DNA of 64,000 bases from Conchocele bisecta (lineage: Eukaryota > Mollusca > Bivalvia > Lucinida > Thyasiridae). The DNA lies in contig CM055265.1 in assembly GCA_029237695.1 (NCBI GenBank), positions 215,590,506-215,654,505 of the forward strand, written 5' to 3'. A model generated the notes under the pieces. It had not been told where the DNA came from, did not search any database, and saw nothing but the letters and a program-made list of their open reading frames with translations. Of the stretch, positions 45,545 through 55,800 are shown piece after piece (the stretch's first letter is position 1; each line of letters opens with the position of its first letter). Both the position numbers and the translations under genes were made by a program.

Positions 45545-45720
45545 TACTTTTAGGGTAGGAGTGGGGCTAAGTGACTCTAGTATGGCGGGCACCAGGTGAG
45601 GTTATTCTAATTTCAAGGCTGTATATATATATTTTAACACCATTCTATAAATAAATTGACCGTGTTAACCCGGCCTAAAATGACTTTAGCTGTTGACACG
45701 TTGTTAAACATGTTTAAAGA
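45545..45720 (-). mobile_element. SINE-like repeat, copy 8, in intron
   Basis: Reverse orientation: gcaccaggtgaggttattct, taatttcaaggctgtat, ttaacccggcctaaaatgac, tttagctgttgacacg. Confidence 0.5.
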
Positions 45721-46045
45721 AATGAGCAATGCAAAATCAGAATTTTCAATAGTGACCCTTTGATGCATATTGACCTATGGAATTTGCATTAGATTTTTAC
45801 ACCAGTATTTTTCTGCAAATAACATTGAAAGTGGACGAAATGTTTCAGCGCAAAATTGAATGATAGAATTAAACATTTGCTGTAAAAACAATCAACTTTT
45901 GACTTAATTTACAGAAAATATCTTTTGCGATTCTTCATCTGGTCGATGGACCGTTTTGACCCTTGGATTTATGAGACTATTGAAATTGCTGATTTTAATT
46001 GTTAATATGTTCCTAAATGAAAAATAAAACAGTTCACAAATGATT

Positions 46046-46273
46046 TGTGGCTGTGACTGGAGAAATGGGGCTTATGAGATTTGAGACCAGTGAAGCATGT
46101 GATCAATAAGCACACTCCTGTCGACTTATAACAAAATAATCTAAATTGATTGTTAGATGCATGGTGCGGGTGTTTCATTGATGGAATGGTAAAGACTGCA
46201 GATCCTGATCAGACTGTGCTGATCTGGATCTACACTGGTTGCAAACCCATAGGCCCCATTTATCCAGTCACTA
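46046..46273. mobile_element. MITE-1 copy d, in intron
   Basis: Left tttgtggctgtgactggaga; right cccatttatccagtcacta. The core gcagatcctgatcagactgt matches copies a and b. Confidence 0.65.
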
Positions 46274-46589
46274 CAACAATTATGTACATATAATAATAAA
46301 TAGACTTAGTTCAGAGCGACAGTCAAATTTATTTGTATGCAATATTCATGATATTGATACATGTAATAAATATATTGAACAAACCTTCTTCACATATGTC
46401 TGGTTCCACTGGCAGGGTAGAGAGGTACATGATGTCTGCTGACGGAGTCGAACACTTGCCTCGACCTTGAATAGTATGGCAGCCACATGGGAACACACTT
46501 CACCAAGACTGAAATTATAATCAGTACATGTTTAACTTCTAGTACAATGTAGAGTGTGAAATGGCTGAAAAGTGAAATATTTGACATGC

Positions 46590-47582
46590 TTTACTAACCT
46601 AACTTTAACATGTGCTTCATCCTTACCAGAATCCTGACGCCACAATAGAATCCGGTTATAACCATTATAAGTTGTAAGATTAGTACTAGGTACTATTACT
46701 TTTAGGGAGTGGGCTAAGTGATTAAGCGAGCACCTGGCACCAGGTCAGGTTATTCTAATTGCAGGGCTGAATATATATTTTCTGTATACATTCACTTCTG
46801 ATTTTGGGATTTACCGTGAGCTCATACAACACATGACAAATATACATAGAGGATCTTACACGAGTGAAGATTTAATATGATATTTATTAATATAAATATA
46901 TTTTGATATTATTTATTTCATATGAAACGAGGATATCATCATGCAGTGTTAGACACTAACATATTTGTCCACGGATCCCAGGAATCCCTTAATATATGGA
47001 TCAATAATTGCATCTATAAGTCCCCAACAGGGGTTCAAGATTAACGGAAGATAGATAGAATAGCATTTCCCCTAAATTTCAGGAATTCATCACACAAATC
47101 AGGGATCAACGGCCACCCTGGACAATATTAGTGTCGAACACCAACTATGCCAAGTGTTTTTATGAAATCAGTTAAAGAGTTTAATAAATATCATATTAAA
47201 TCAACTCAAGTGTTAGATTATATTTATTACATAAGAACAGTGATACCTTGAGGATGTCATAAAACCAGATTTTGTAACAAGCTCATTTGCATATTTATTA
47301 CATAGTGTAATATGAATTATTTTATTAGACTGGGTTAGTACACTGCGACACAGACCTACAATCTGTGACTGCGAGTGCCCATTGTATGCACATACATTCA
47401 TATACATACATATCAAGGCTTACGGAAGAATTTATGTGACAATGAAGTCCATGATAGCAAACAAATATTGGGTTTGTGACCAGTGCAGACCCAGACCAAC
47501 GTACATTTTTAATTGGCGAGTGGGTAGCGGGCAAACCCACGTGTTTTCGACAGACCTATTTCCCACTAGTCGGAAATAAGGT
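46590..47582. other. No gene recognised; contains a SINE-like fragment
   Basis: A reverse SINE-like copy lies at 46695-46815 (cctggcaccaggtcaggtta; attctaattgcagggctgaa). A MITE-1 fragment lies near 47470. Upstream exons of the YqaJ gene are expected in this direction, but a C-x-C-containing exon to precede the SWIM exon was not seen. Confidence 0.4.
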
Positions 47583-47722
47583 ACATGGACATAACGGACC
47601 CTGGACATAACGGACCCGGACATAACGGACCCGATTTTGGACGAAACGGACCCGATTCCTGGACATAACGGACCCGATTCATGGACATAACGGACCCCGT
47701 GTGGACATAACGGACCCTGTAT
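47583..47722. repeat. Short minisatellite, ggacataacggaccc unit
   Basis: Seven or so copies of ggacataacggaccc with spacers of 0-8 bases (cgattcct, cgattcat, cgtgt). It yields a repetitive minus-strand frame that is not a gene. Confidence 0.75.
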
Positions 47723-48240
47723 CAAATTTGTTAAAAACATACTATTTAAATATTTTTTTGGGTTACATGTGGGTTACATGTGAATTGATTGATAGTTTGG
47801 AAAGTGAAACTTGGGAAATGTAATATACAAATCGGGAAATAAGTGATGATTTTATAATGTAATAATAAATAAACAAGGCACATACATTCAATCAGATCCG
47901 TACAATATGATCATAATATGATCAAACATACATTTAGCGAGCACATTTGGTGGTGATATAAGTAAAGAAACGTTATGGTGTGTATTTTATCTTATTTTTA
48001 ACAAAACTGGCAAGTTGGGAGTGCTTATAATCGTCTATTATAATGTAATACCAAAATGTCAATACTGATCATGATCTTCATTTACGAGAACACATGTATA
48101 CATATACAAATAAAAATGTTACATGCATTTATCGAGCACATTTGGTGGTGGTATAAGAAATCAAACACATATAGTCTAAAGTATGCACTGTAACGGGGCT
48201 CTGAGACGGTTAAGATCAATGTGATTGTCTGTCAGTGTAT
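47723..48240. other. No feature recognised
   Basis: A+T-rich 3' flank of the MULE gene. It holds a loosely repeated pair: tacatttagcgagcacattt ggtggtgatata near 47930 and catttatcgagcacatttgg tggtggtata near 48125. Confidence 0.4.
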
Positions 48241-50919
48241 TCACGAAGGGCCGTAGATCTTCCCACACCGACTCAGAAGGTCACTGGGGTTGTGATTCTG
48301 CGAGCGCCGTAATCCTCCCACAAACTGCATGAGTCGACCCTGTGTCTGCCCTCGCGCTCTTCTTTGATGTCTTCGCAGCTTCTTCTCCTTCACCAGTTTA
48401 CATTGTAGGGGGATGTCCCGGGACTCGTGGTACAGCAAGGTGACGAGGAGATAGAAGGACAGATTCCCCTTCTTCGCGCGTCGATTGAGTCGATTGTGGT
48501 AGCCTTCAACGTCATTGTTGGTGCGAATAGACCGTCCGTACACACTCCAAGAGGGGATGGGCCATAACTCGCTCCGAATCCAAGTAGCCTCCAAGTAGTC
48601 GAAGAAGGTCGTCAGTGCCGTGGCGTCAGGGTCGACCTTCGCTCGCAGGGAATCGTATGCTGGGCGGATGTCCTCGGCGGGGAGTAGTGGGAGCGCGAAG
48701 ACCTTGCGAAGTAGTGTGTATACGCTGTCTCTGGTTGAGTACGCGACCTTAAATGAAACAAACACCATATTATTCACACGCATGCATGTTTATATGTGCT
48801 ATTATAATTGAATTTTCAATTTATCGAATTTTATTTTATTTCAATGTATATTATTGTTTCCTTATAAGTAAGTTGATCAATTCTTGTTCACATTTATTTT
48901 CCTTACCTGTAGACCATTTTCCTGGACCTTCCTCCACAACGCCTGGCCAAAGTGGAAAAGCGCAGCCACGAATGTCCGGGTTGTCGAATACGCATCTCAA
49001 CGCCTGCCAATACGCCCGCCTCAAAGTCGGCAACGAATGTAGTCACGTTGTTAGAAGGTAGTAACTCCAAGACAGCCTGGAACACCTGCAATGGATCACA
49101 AATATAGGAAGTGGGACCAATGAGTGACATACACACATACAATGTATACAAATTCATATATTTTTAAGTAGATTGATTGATTGGTGCAAATACACAGAAT
49201 TATTGAAATGATTGTGTAAATACCTTTTTGTAGTCTCGTTTACTCTTGCCGGACATCAGTATGAATACCAGGGGGATTTGTTTCATGTTGTCACCTGACT
49301 TGACGAATGAGTGGATCGAGAGTAGCTGATAGAAGGGGCTCTTGACAACCTTGAACGTTCCGTCGATATACCATGTCTTCGACTTCGCCAAAAGCGCAAG
49401 CTGGGTATCTGTGGCGAAGATAATGTGCCGTCGATCACGCACGTGCACGTCCTTAGCGGAAGAATCGTTCAGGAATGTTCTCGTCCAGGAAATCCTCGTT
49501 TAACTGGAACATAACCGAAATCATAATAATTTATTAAAACAACAGCTACCACGATCAATTAAGGTCAAGTAAATTGTGATACGAGAATGACGAGTTATAA
49601 ATTATCACGGAATTACGGAGATGCGATAAGGGTGGTTTTTCTCAGACGCTGGCTCATATAGATTATATGCGACGATTATTATCTTAAAATACCTCAAACG
49701 TCAAGTCAGCGGGATCAGCTGGACGGGTTTTGGTCGGCGCACTCCTGTTGCACATCTGATGAGTCCATCTTGACTGGGACGGGCAGCCTCTGGTTGGTCG
49801 ACGTTGCCGTCCTTGCTGACGACATTTCGTATCAGTGTCTGCGCGGATTCGAAGAGGTCTGTGCGACCAGCATCTTTTACCTGAAAATATATAAATGTAA
49901 TGATCTTCAACAACGAACACATATACATTGTACATTACAATATTTAAAACATATATCCATATGATCACTGTTCACGACTATATTTCAGTATAGTATATAA
50001 CATCACACAATAATAATATACCTCAGACGGCGTACAAGGTCATTAGAGCCAGTGTGGTCGTTAAATGTAAGCATCAATCAATATACCTCAGTTCTCAGCT
50101 GCACCGAAGTCAGCAGTCCCGGTTTGGACTCGTGGTTGTGGTCCTGGTCAGGCTGTTGAAACAATATCGCCAGACTGTTTCACGACCACGGGACATCCCG
50201 AAGATTTTCCCCGTACGCTGCATCTCCAATAGACGGTACGATTGACGAGAGTACGTTTTTGTACACATACGCGTACCCATCACTAGATACAAGTTTTCGT
50301 TTCTCCCCTTGCCCGATCCCTTCTCTACGACATGAAATGTGGCCTCAGACTCTGCGGTCCCAACATCGTCAGCGTGCACCGTCTCGTCAGTGAATCGATC
50401 TGTATATATATATAATGATATGAACATAATACAAACGTTTCCTGTTATAACATATGCTAGAACGAGCGGTAAGTGAAGCATTATTTATCATTTAACACTA
50501 CAATAATTATAATTAAACACATTTAGGGTACAACTCACGTTTCAGGATCTTCTGGCTGTAGCGATCGACGAGGGCGAGATATGTCGAACATCGACGACTG
50601 GTCACCTGATTGCCCTCAGTTGACAGTGACGTCGTGGTTTGTTCTGAAATGTATAATATTGGCATTGTAATGATAGTTACTAAATGTTTAATAATCGCAG
50701 AAATGGCAGACATTGACTATGAGTCTATGACACGTTTGTTTTTTTGGCATAATGACAGTTATACTCACAGTTCATTATCGGGAACTCGGGGCGAAAGTGG
50801 GCGTGGCCGATCAGATGTGGACGATTCGTCGTTCTCGTCGTTCTCGTCGTCTTCATCAGGGACTAGGGGCGGTAATGGTTGTGGCACAATGAAGTCGTCA
50901 AAGTCAATCGTTGTCATGT
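48241..50919 (-). pseudogene. FLYWCH zinc finger / MULE transposase gene, seven exons, frameshifted
   Basis: Exons by splice signals: 50919-50769 (ATG 50917, acidic MTTIDFDDFIVPQPLPP), 50642-50539, 50399-50087, 49880-49693, 49503-49224, 49085-48907 and 48747-48241 (TGA at 48243). Exon 3 carries the FLYWCH finger: FHVVEKGSGKGRN, SSDGYAYV, YWRCSVRGKSSGCP and QDHNHESKPGLL. Exon 5 has [10 protein letters not shown] and [17 protein letters not shown] (first catalytic Asp ~49365). Exon 6 has VADFEAGVLAG and FHFGQALWRKVQENG. Exon 7 has IRTNNDVEGYHNRLNRRAKK. Junctions 2/3, 3/4, 5/6 and 6/7 are phase-consistent. About seven frame changes exist (near 50305, 50235, 50155, 49715, 49455, 49000 and 48955), and the exon 1/2 phase does not match. 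FLYWCH-MULE fusion is a known transposon-derived arrangement. Whether it is a live element, a domesticated gene or a relic is not decidable here. Confidence 0.7.
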
Positions 50920-51054
50920 CTGAAATATACAAGCTATTATGAACAGGAGCTAAAGTACAACAACAATTTAAAAATTTCAATCATGATAAGATACACAATC
51001 AACTTGATCAATCAACACAATCAACCTATTATCTCATGGCGACCACCCACTTAC

Positions 51055-51238
51055 CTCAACGTGATCTCTTCAAATGTAATGTTGTCAACATTGGATAGTC
51101 TGGTACTTTCCAAGTTGGGCTGGTGTCGTGGTACAACCAGAACCGATGCGGTCGACGTACTCTCGCAGTGCTCACAAACGAATGTGAGTGTAATGAGCCC
51201 CTTCTTCAGTCGTTGGTACTTGTAATCAGTTATACCTG
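51055..51238 (-). other. Candidate exon abutting the LTR insertion
   Basis: The minus-strand frame reads ITDYKYQRLKKGLITLTFVC then EHCESTSTASVLVVPRHQ and ends at a clean gtaagt donor (51054-51049). The opposite side is interrupted by the LTR at 51239, where cag precedes gtata. It may be an upstream exon of the FLYWCH-MULE gene or of a host gene. Its phase does not fit exon 1 of the former. I do not recognise a domain. Confidence 0.3.
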
Positions 51239-52443
51239 TGTGACTTTTCGCCCTTTCTACCTTCGGTAATAATAAAGGATAGAAGGCTTAAAAGTAGCAA
51301 GTTCGATCATTTATACACAAAGACGGTATGTAACTATGTGGGAAGTACGTGTGTTCACGCTAGATGCGATAAATAGATATTAGGTATCGACGCAGAGATG
51401 GCTGCGTAGAATAAGTAGTAGGATTAGTACTATCGAAGTACTATCAGTCGTCCGATCAAATGCAATGAAGTATTCGATTCGTCAAGGGTATTCCAAGGAT
51501 TACACTCTGAAATATACAACATGAACAACGTCCTAAGTAAAAGTGAATAAGTGAACACACCAGCACGCACATAGTACCGATAACAATAAAACATAATACA
51601 ATTATGGCATGGTCCAATACAATACACGGTGCCCTTGAGAGAATAGTCAAATACAATAATAAGGGTTGGCTGCTATGACTAACAATGGGTTTTACAATAG
51701 TCCGACTGTGATTCGGACTTATCTAGTGGTCAGTAATAAAGTAAAGTACTTGTAAGACGAAAGTGAATGGATTTAACGTCTCATCAACATTCAAGGTCGT
51801 ATAGATAGGGCAAAGTACTTGTAAGTATTACACAATACTTTTATAAGTATCAAGTAATACAAGAAGTATCTACTACAAGGTACATGTAACTCCACCTGAG
51901 CGAGCTACACAATTTAACAAACCAGTATTGACACCTACCAAATTGATGGGTCTGGGTGCACCTCTTCGCCCTCACGCTAACTCGCCCTCCATCACTCACG
52001 GCCTCGTCTCTCTCACTGTGATGTTAAGTGGACTGCAAGGGGATGAGTCAGGTTAAGTGACAAGCATCAATATCCGAGTGATGGGTGAGTGCAATCGCGC
52101 ATTTGAATAACCCGCCATTACCGGTAAATTATCTCGCGTAAACAGTCACGATTCTGTGCAGTTTTATTAACCATTGCCTATTGCAAAATACACGAAACCC
52201 AGCGCAAACGAAACCAATCGACATATTAAAAACACATGTAGTATTGCATGAACCAATAACTTACCAAATTATGTAGTAAAATTAGAAAACAAATCTCTGA
52301 AGTAAACTGAACTTTTCTGAAGACAAATCTGCTGACAAAACTCCCAGAATGCAATCCAAAGGGAATTAACTCTGACGTAAAGGGGCATACAATGCGAAAA
52401 GGAAGTAAATTACCAGTATGGGAAAAACCCACCCTGCTACACA
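51239..52443 (-). repeat. 3' LTR, 1,205 bp
   Basis: Bounded by tgtgacttttcg at 51239 and cctgctacaca at 52443, giving TGTG...CACA ends on the coding strand. It begins directly after the polypurine tract. The first 314 or more bases equal the start of the other LTR. The bases outside (acctg, 51234-51238) should be duplicated beyond the other LTR, outside this window. Confidence 0.85.
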
Positions 52444-52451
52444 CTCCCCCT
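52444..52451 (-). promoter_or_regulatory. Polypurine tract
   Basis: Reads AGGGGGAG on minus, immediately upstream of the 3' LTR start; expected site of plus-strand DNA priming in LTR retrotransposons. Confidence 0.7.
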
Positions 52452-52776
52452 GTCTGTCAAATGACGTCCCGTCATTAGTCCGGTCAAACGAAAAATATAT
52501 CGTCAGCAATACACAGATGACATCATGTCATTAGTACGGTAAAATATATTGTCAGTCATACACAGTACTAATATATACTAAACTGAAGAAATAGAACTTA
52601 TCAATTCACTCCCCTCGTCAGAGAAAAATTTGTCCCGACATTTGTTCCATAAACCATAAAGAGTTCTGCCTTCTCGGTAAGGTATAGTCATCAGCACCTG
52701 TTAAATAATTATATTAATAATTGTATTAATAGAATCTTGGTTCAGATATTGTTGCTCATGGATTGTCACGACATCG

Positions 52777-52806
52777 ATCCAGGCTCAAATCCTGGTCACG
52801 GCACCA
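52777..52806 (+). other. tRNA-His-like 3' half including CCA
   Basis: The plus strand shows a perfect 5 bp T stem (ccagg/cctgg) with a 7-base loop (ctcaaat), a 7-base acceptor strand tcacggc, A, then CCA. This is the exact geometry of a mature tRNA 3' end, and tcacggca fits tRNA-His. No matching gccgtga 5' half or histidine anticodon arm was found. Read on the element's minus strand it resembles a primer-binding site (TGGTGCCGTGACCAGG), but it lies between the pol stop and the 3' LTR. Confidence 0.5.
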
Positions 52807-52840
52807 TTTCTGGGCATCAGAATGTAAAATCAAAATAAAA

Positions 52841-55800
52841 TTATTTGTCCATCATGGCTCGAACAATATTTCGAGCTACATCTGTATCAAACTGATTCAG
52901 AACACCTGAATTCATCATCGTCTCCAGCGCCTGCAATCTGCTATCAGTTGGTCTGGCAACCATCTGGCTCATCTGAAAGGAATCAAAATGAGCTGGTAGT
53001 CTTCTTTCCCTCTCTGAACGTCGTGGTGGAGGTTTCTCTTCTGGTGGTGGTTTTGTGGCAGTTTTCTGTTTTGTCTGTCTCGGTGGTGGTTTTGGTCCTT
53101 GTCTTTTTATCGTTTCTTCCGTTTTCTCTGTTGTCTTCTTTTTCCTTGGTGCTTTGGCTGGCTCTTTTCTTGAAGTAGCCGCTAAGGTCTCCCTCCAGTC
53201 TCTTGTTCAGTATTCTCACTGACCAGATCTCCAGTATTATCTGCAGTTTCTGGTTTCTCAGGTCTACGTTCCGTGAAGACTTCCTTCATAAGAGTCTCTT
53301 CATCTATGAGACTTTCAGCTAGTTCCTCTGTCAGAGAACCTTCCTCTGTATTGTCTACATCTATCTCTACCTCTGCCACAGGTTCTATGACTTCCGTCTC
53401 TTCCTCACTCCTCTCTGTCTCTTCTAACTCTACTATATCTTTGCTCGCTGGATCATGGGCGTCCCCATGGATATATGTCGGCAAGACATACTCATATCCG
53501 GGCTCCTCTTCTGAAAACTCTGAATCTGTTTCTTCCCGTCTCTGTAAAGGTACAACTTTAGTGCTACCTCTACTAGCGGATGCATCCTCTTTCTTCTCGT
53601 CTTGTTGGCAAACAGACTTCTTCACAAGTTGCCTTTTTCTTGGAATTGGCCGTTGTTCAACATTCCTCGTCTCATCTGTTTTCTCTCCGGTTTCATCAAG
53701 TTCAACCGGCAACAGATGGTTCCTGTGCAGGGTTTTCTCTATTCCTTCCTTGGATCTGATCCTAAAAACAGGAATGTCTGGTCTTGGCTTTCCAATAACA
53801 TCGTAGATTTCTTCCTCAAACTTGTCGGCGATTTTATGTTTTCCGTCGTATGCTAAAATCTTCACCAGTACTTGGTCTCCGACGGAAATCTGCGATGCCT
53901 TAGCCTTTTTGTCAAATTGTCCCTTCTGTTTTTTCTGTGACTTCTCTGTATATCTTTTAACTATACGCTGTGTTGTCTCCATACGATCTTTAAGGTCGTC
54001 AATATATTCTCTTGCGTTTCTTGGTAGATGTTGTTCCCACATACACGGCATCGAACAATGAGTCGATGGGAAGTCTCGGTTTCCTCCCCCCCCGCCCGAA
54101 CATCGACTCAAATGGAGAGATCTTGGTAGTCTCGTGTCGTGTGCAATTGTATGCGTAGACTAAGGATGGCAGGTATCTCTTCCAATCACCTTTCTGGGAC
54201 TGTTCGAGTGTTCCCAGCATATTCAGCAGAGTGCGGTTGTATCGCTCTGTCTGTCCGTTTCCCATCGGATGGTAGGCAGTTGTTCTGGTCTTGCTAATTC
54301 CTGTTATCTGGCAGAGTTCCTTAATGATTTCCGACTCAAAGTTAGCTCCCTGGTCGCTGTGTAATTTTGTAGGTATTCCGTAGTGAATAATGAAGTTGTT
54401 ATAAATGGCTTCTGCGGTGGTCTTTGCGGTTTGATTCTTCGTTGCTATTGCTAGCGCGTATTTGGTGAAATGGTCGGTTATCACTAAGATGCTGTTGAAT
54501 CCGCCTTTGGATGTTTCCAGGGTCAGATAGTCCATGCAGACTAATTCCAATGGGTAGGTGCTGTCTATGCTAATCATCTCGGCTCTGATGTTCGTCGAAG
54601 ACTTCCTTCTCAGGCATCTGTGGCATTTTGATATCCATTTCTCTACATCTGCCGTCATCCCTGGCCTCCAAAAGAATCTCTCTCGTATCAACGATATAGT
54701 CCTGGTCTCGTCCATGATGTTCTATATCATCATGAAGGCCTTGTAGTACTGTCTTTCTGTAGTACTCTGGTAGAACAATCTGGTTGACTACCTCCTCTTC
54801 CTTCTCTTTGATCACTCTGTAGAGAATTCCTCGTATCATCTTCAGATTGTGAAAATTCTTTCTCATTTGTTGGTCGTCTCTATCTCCAGTCCCATATTTG
54901 ATGCTTGGCATCTTTCTATCAATGGCTGCTCTCACCCACTTTCCTATAAGTGGGTCATCTCTCTGGTTCTGTCGTATCTCCCTGACTTCTAGTTGTGCCA
55001 TAGTCTGTCCAGGTGTGTCTGTCACTTCTATAATGTTTATTCTTGTGCATGGTAAAATCTCTATGTATGGTGGACTTGTAATAGCATGACAGATTGCTTT
55101 TACTGTCTGGTCCTCAATCTTCTCCTTCTCGTCTGACAGTCTCTCATAGGGATATCTCGACATTCCATCGGCATCTGCGTTCTTTACTCCTGGCCTGTAG
55201 ATAATATCGAAATTATATTCGCCTAACGCTGAAGCCCAACGGTGTCCTGTGGCATCCAATTTTGCACTTGTCAAAATGTGAGTCAGCGGGTTGTTGTCGG
55301 TTAACACTGTAAAATGGGTTCCGGTGAGATAGTCGCTGAATTTCTCCGTTACTGCCCACTTCAAAGCTAGAAATTCAAGTTTGTATGCTGAATAGTTGCG
55401 CTCTGACTTGGATAAGCTTCTAGAGGCATAAGCTTCACTCTCTTCTGGTTGTCTTGTAGATTATACAAAACTGCTCCAAGACCTTGCCCACTGGCGTCTG
55501 TATGCAGCTCGAAGGGTTGTTCGAAGTCTGGATATGCCAGTATAGGTGGTTTCGTCAGATGCTCTTTCAAGTTGTCAAAGGCTGCTTGCTCTGCTCCGGT
55601 CCAGTTCCATTCTTTTTGGGTTTGCTTCTTCTTATTCTTCTTGTTGGTTGTTGGAGGGAGTAGGTTGGTCAACGGTCTCGATATTTTGGAGAAATCCTTC
55701 ACAAAACGTCTGTAGTAGCCTGCAAATGCTACAAATGATCTGAGTTGATCTGGATTCGTTGGTATGGGCCAGTTCTTCACCTTTTTCAATTTTCGCTGGG

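Larger units (their letters stand above)
39148..46508. mobile_element. ISL2EU-type two-gene DNA transposon, coding span
   Basis: A plus-strand THAP/DDE_Tnp_4 transposase gene (39148-41930) converges on a minus-strand SWIM/YqaJ nuclease gene (44037-46508 or further). This pairing is what I recall for animal ISL2EU (IS4EU) elements, in which a second protein with a YqaJ-like exonuclease fold accompanies the transposase. The span given is only the coding extent; termini and target duplication were not identified. Both genes are frameshifted, and their introns carry MITE-1 and SINE-like insertions, so this copy is old, or the assembly has indels, or both. Confidence 0.65.
44037..46508 (-). pseudogene. 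SWIM zinc finger / YqaJ-like exonuclease gene, frameshifted
   Basis: Exon 46508-46385 (acceptor after tttcag, donor gtttgt) reads [20 protein letters not shown] and [13 protein letters not shown], a SWIM-type C-x-H zinc finger. The next exon begins at 45087 with LEPAPLTEINFDKPS, in phase. Toward 44037 it continues through DPTALLKDLRKCAPDAVVF, then QAESGLWHTYRAGRVTSSNF, WGTDHENVAMKQY, and the nuclease core: LGTSPDGF, CVEIKCPFKYRD and YFYQVQGQMGICDL, which are YqaJ/lambda-exonuclease-type catalytic D, E-x-K and Q motifs. The stop is at 44037-44039. Frame breaks occur near 45035, 44895, 44850, 44790 and 44510. Exons upstream of 46508 probably exist but were not found. SINE-like and MITE-1 copies fill the intron. 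In ISL2EU elements such a protein accompanies the transposase; its exact role is not known to me. Confidence 0.65.

Noticed and set aside
47432..47740. 102-codon minus frame with repeated G-S-V-M-S
   Set aside because: Generated by the ggacataacggaccc minisatellite.
53273..53806. 177-codon Ser-rich plus frame
   Set aside because: Antisense shadow of the pol tail, whose minus frame continues the integrase domain.
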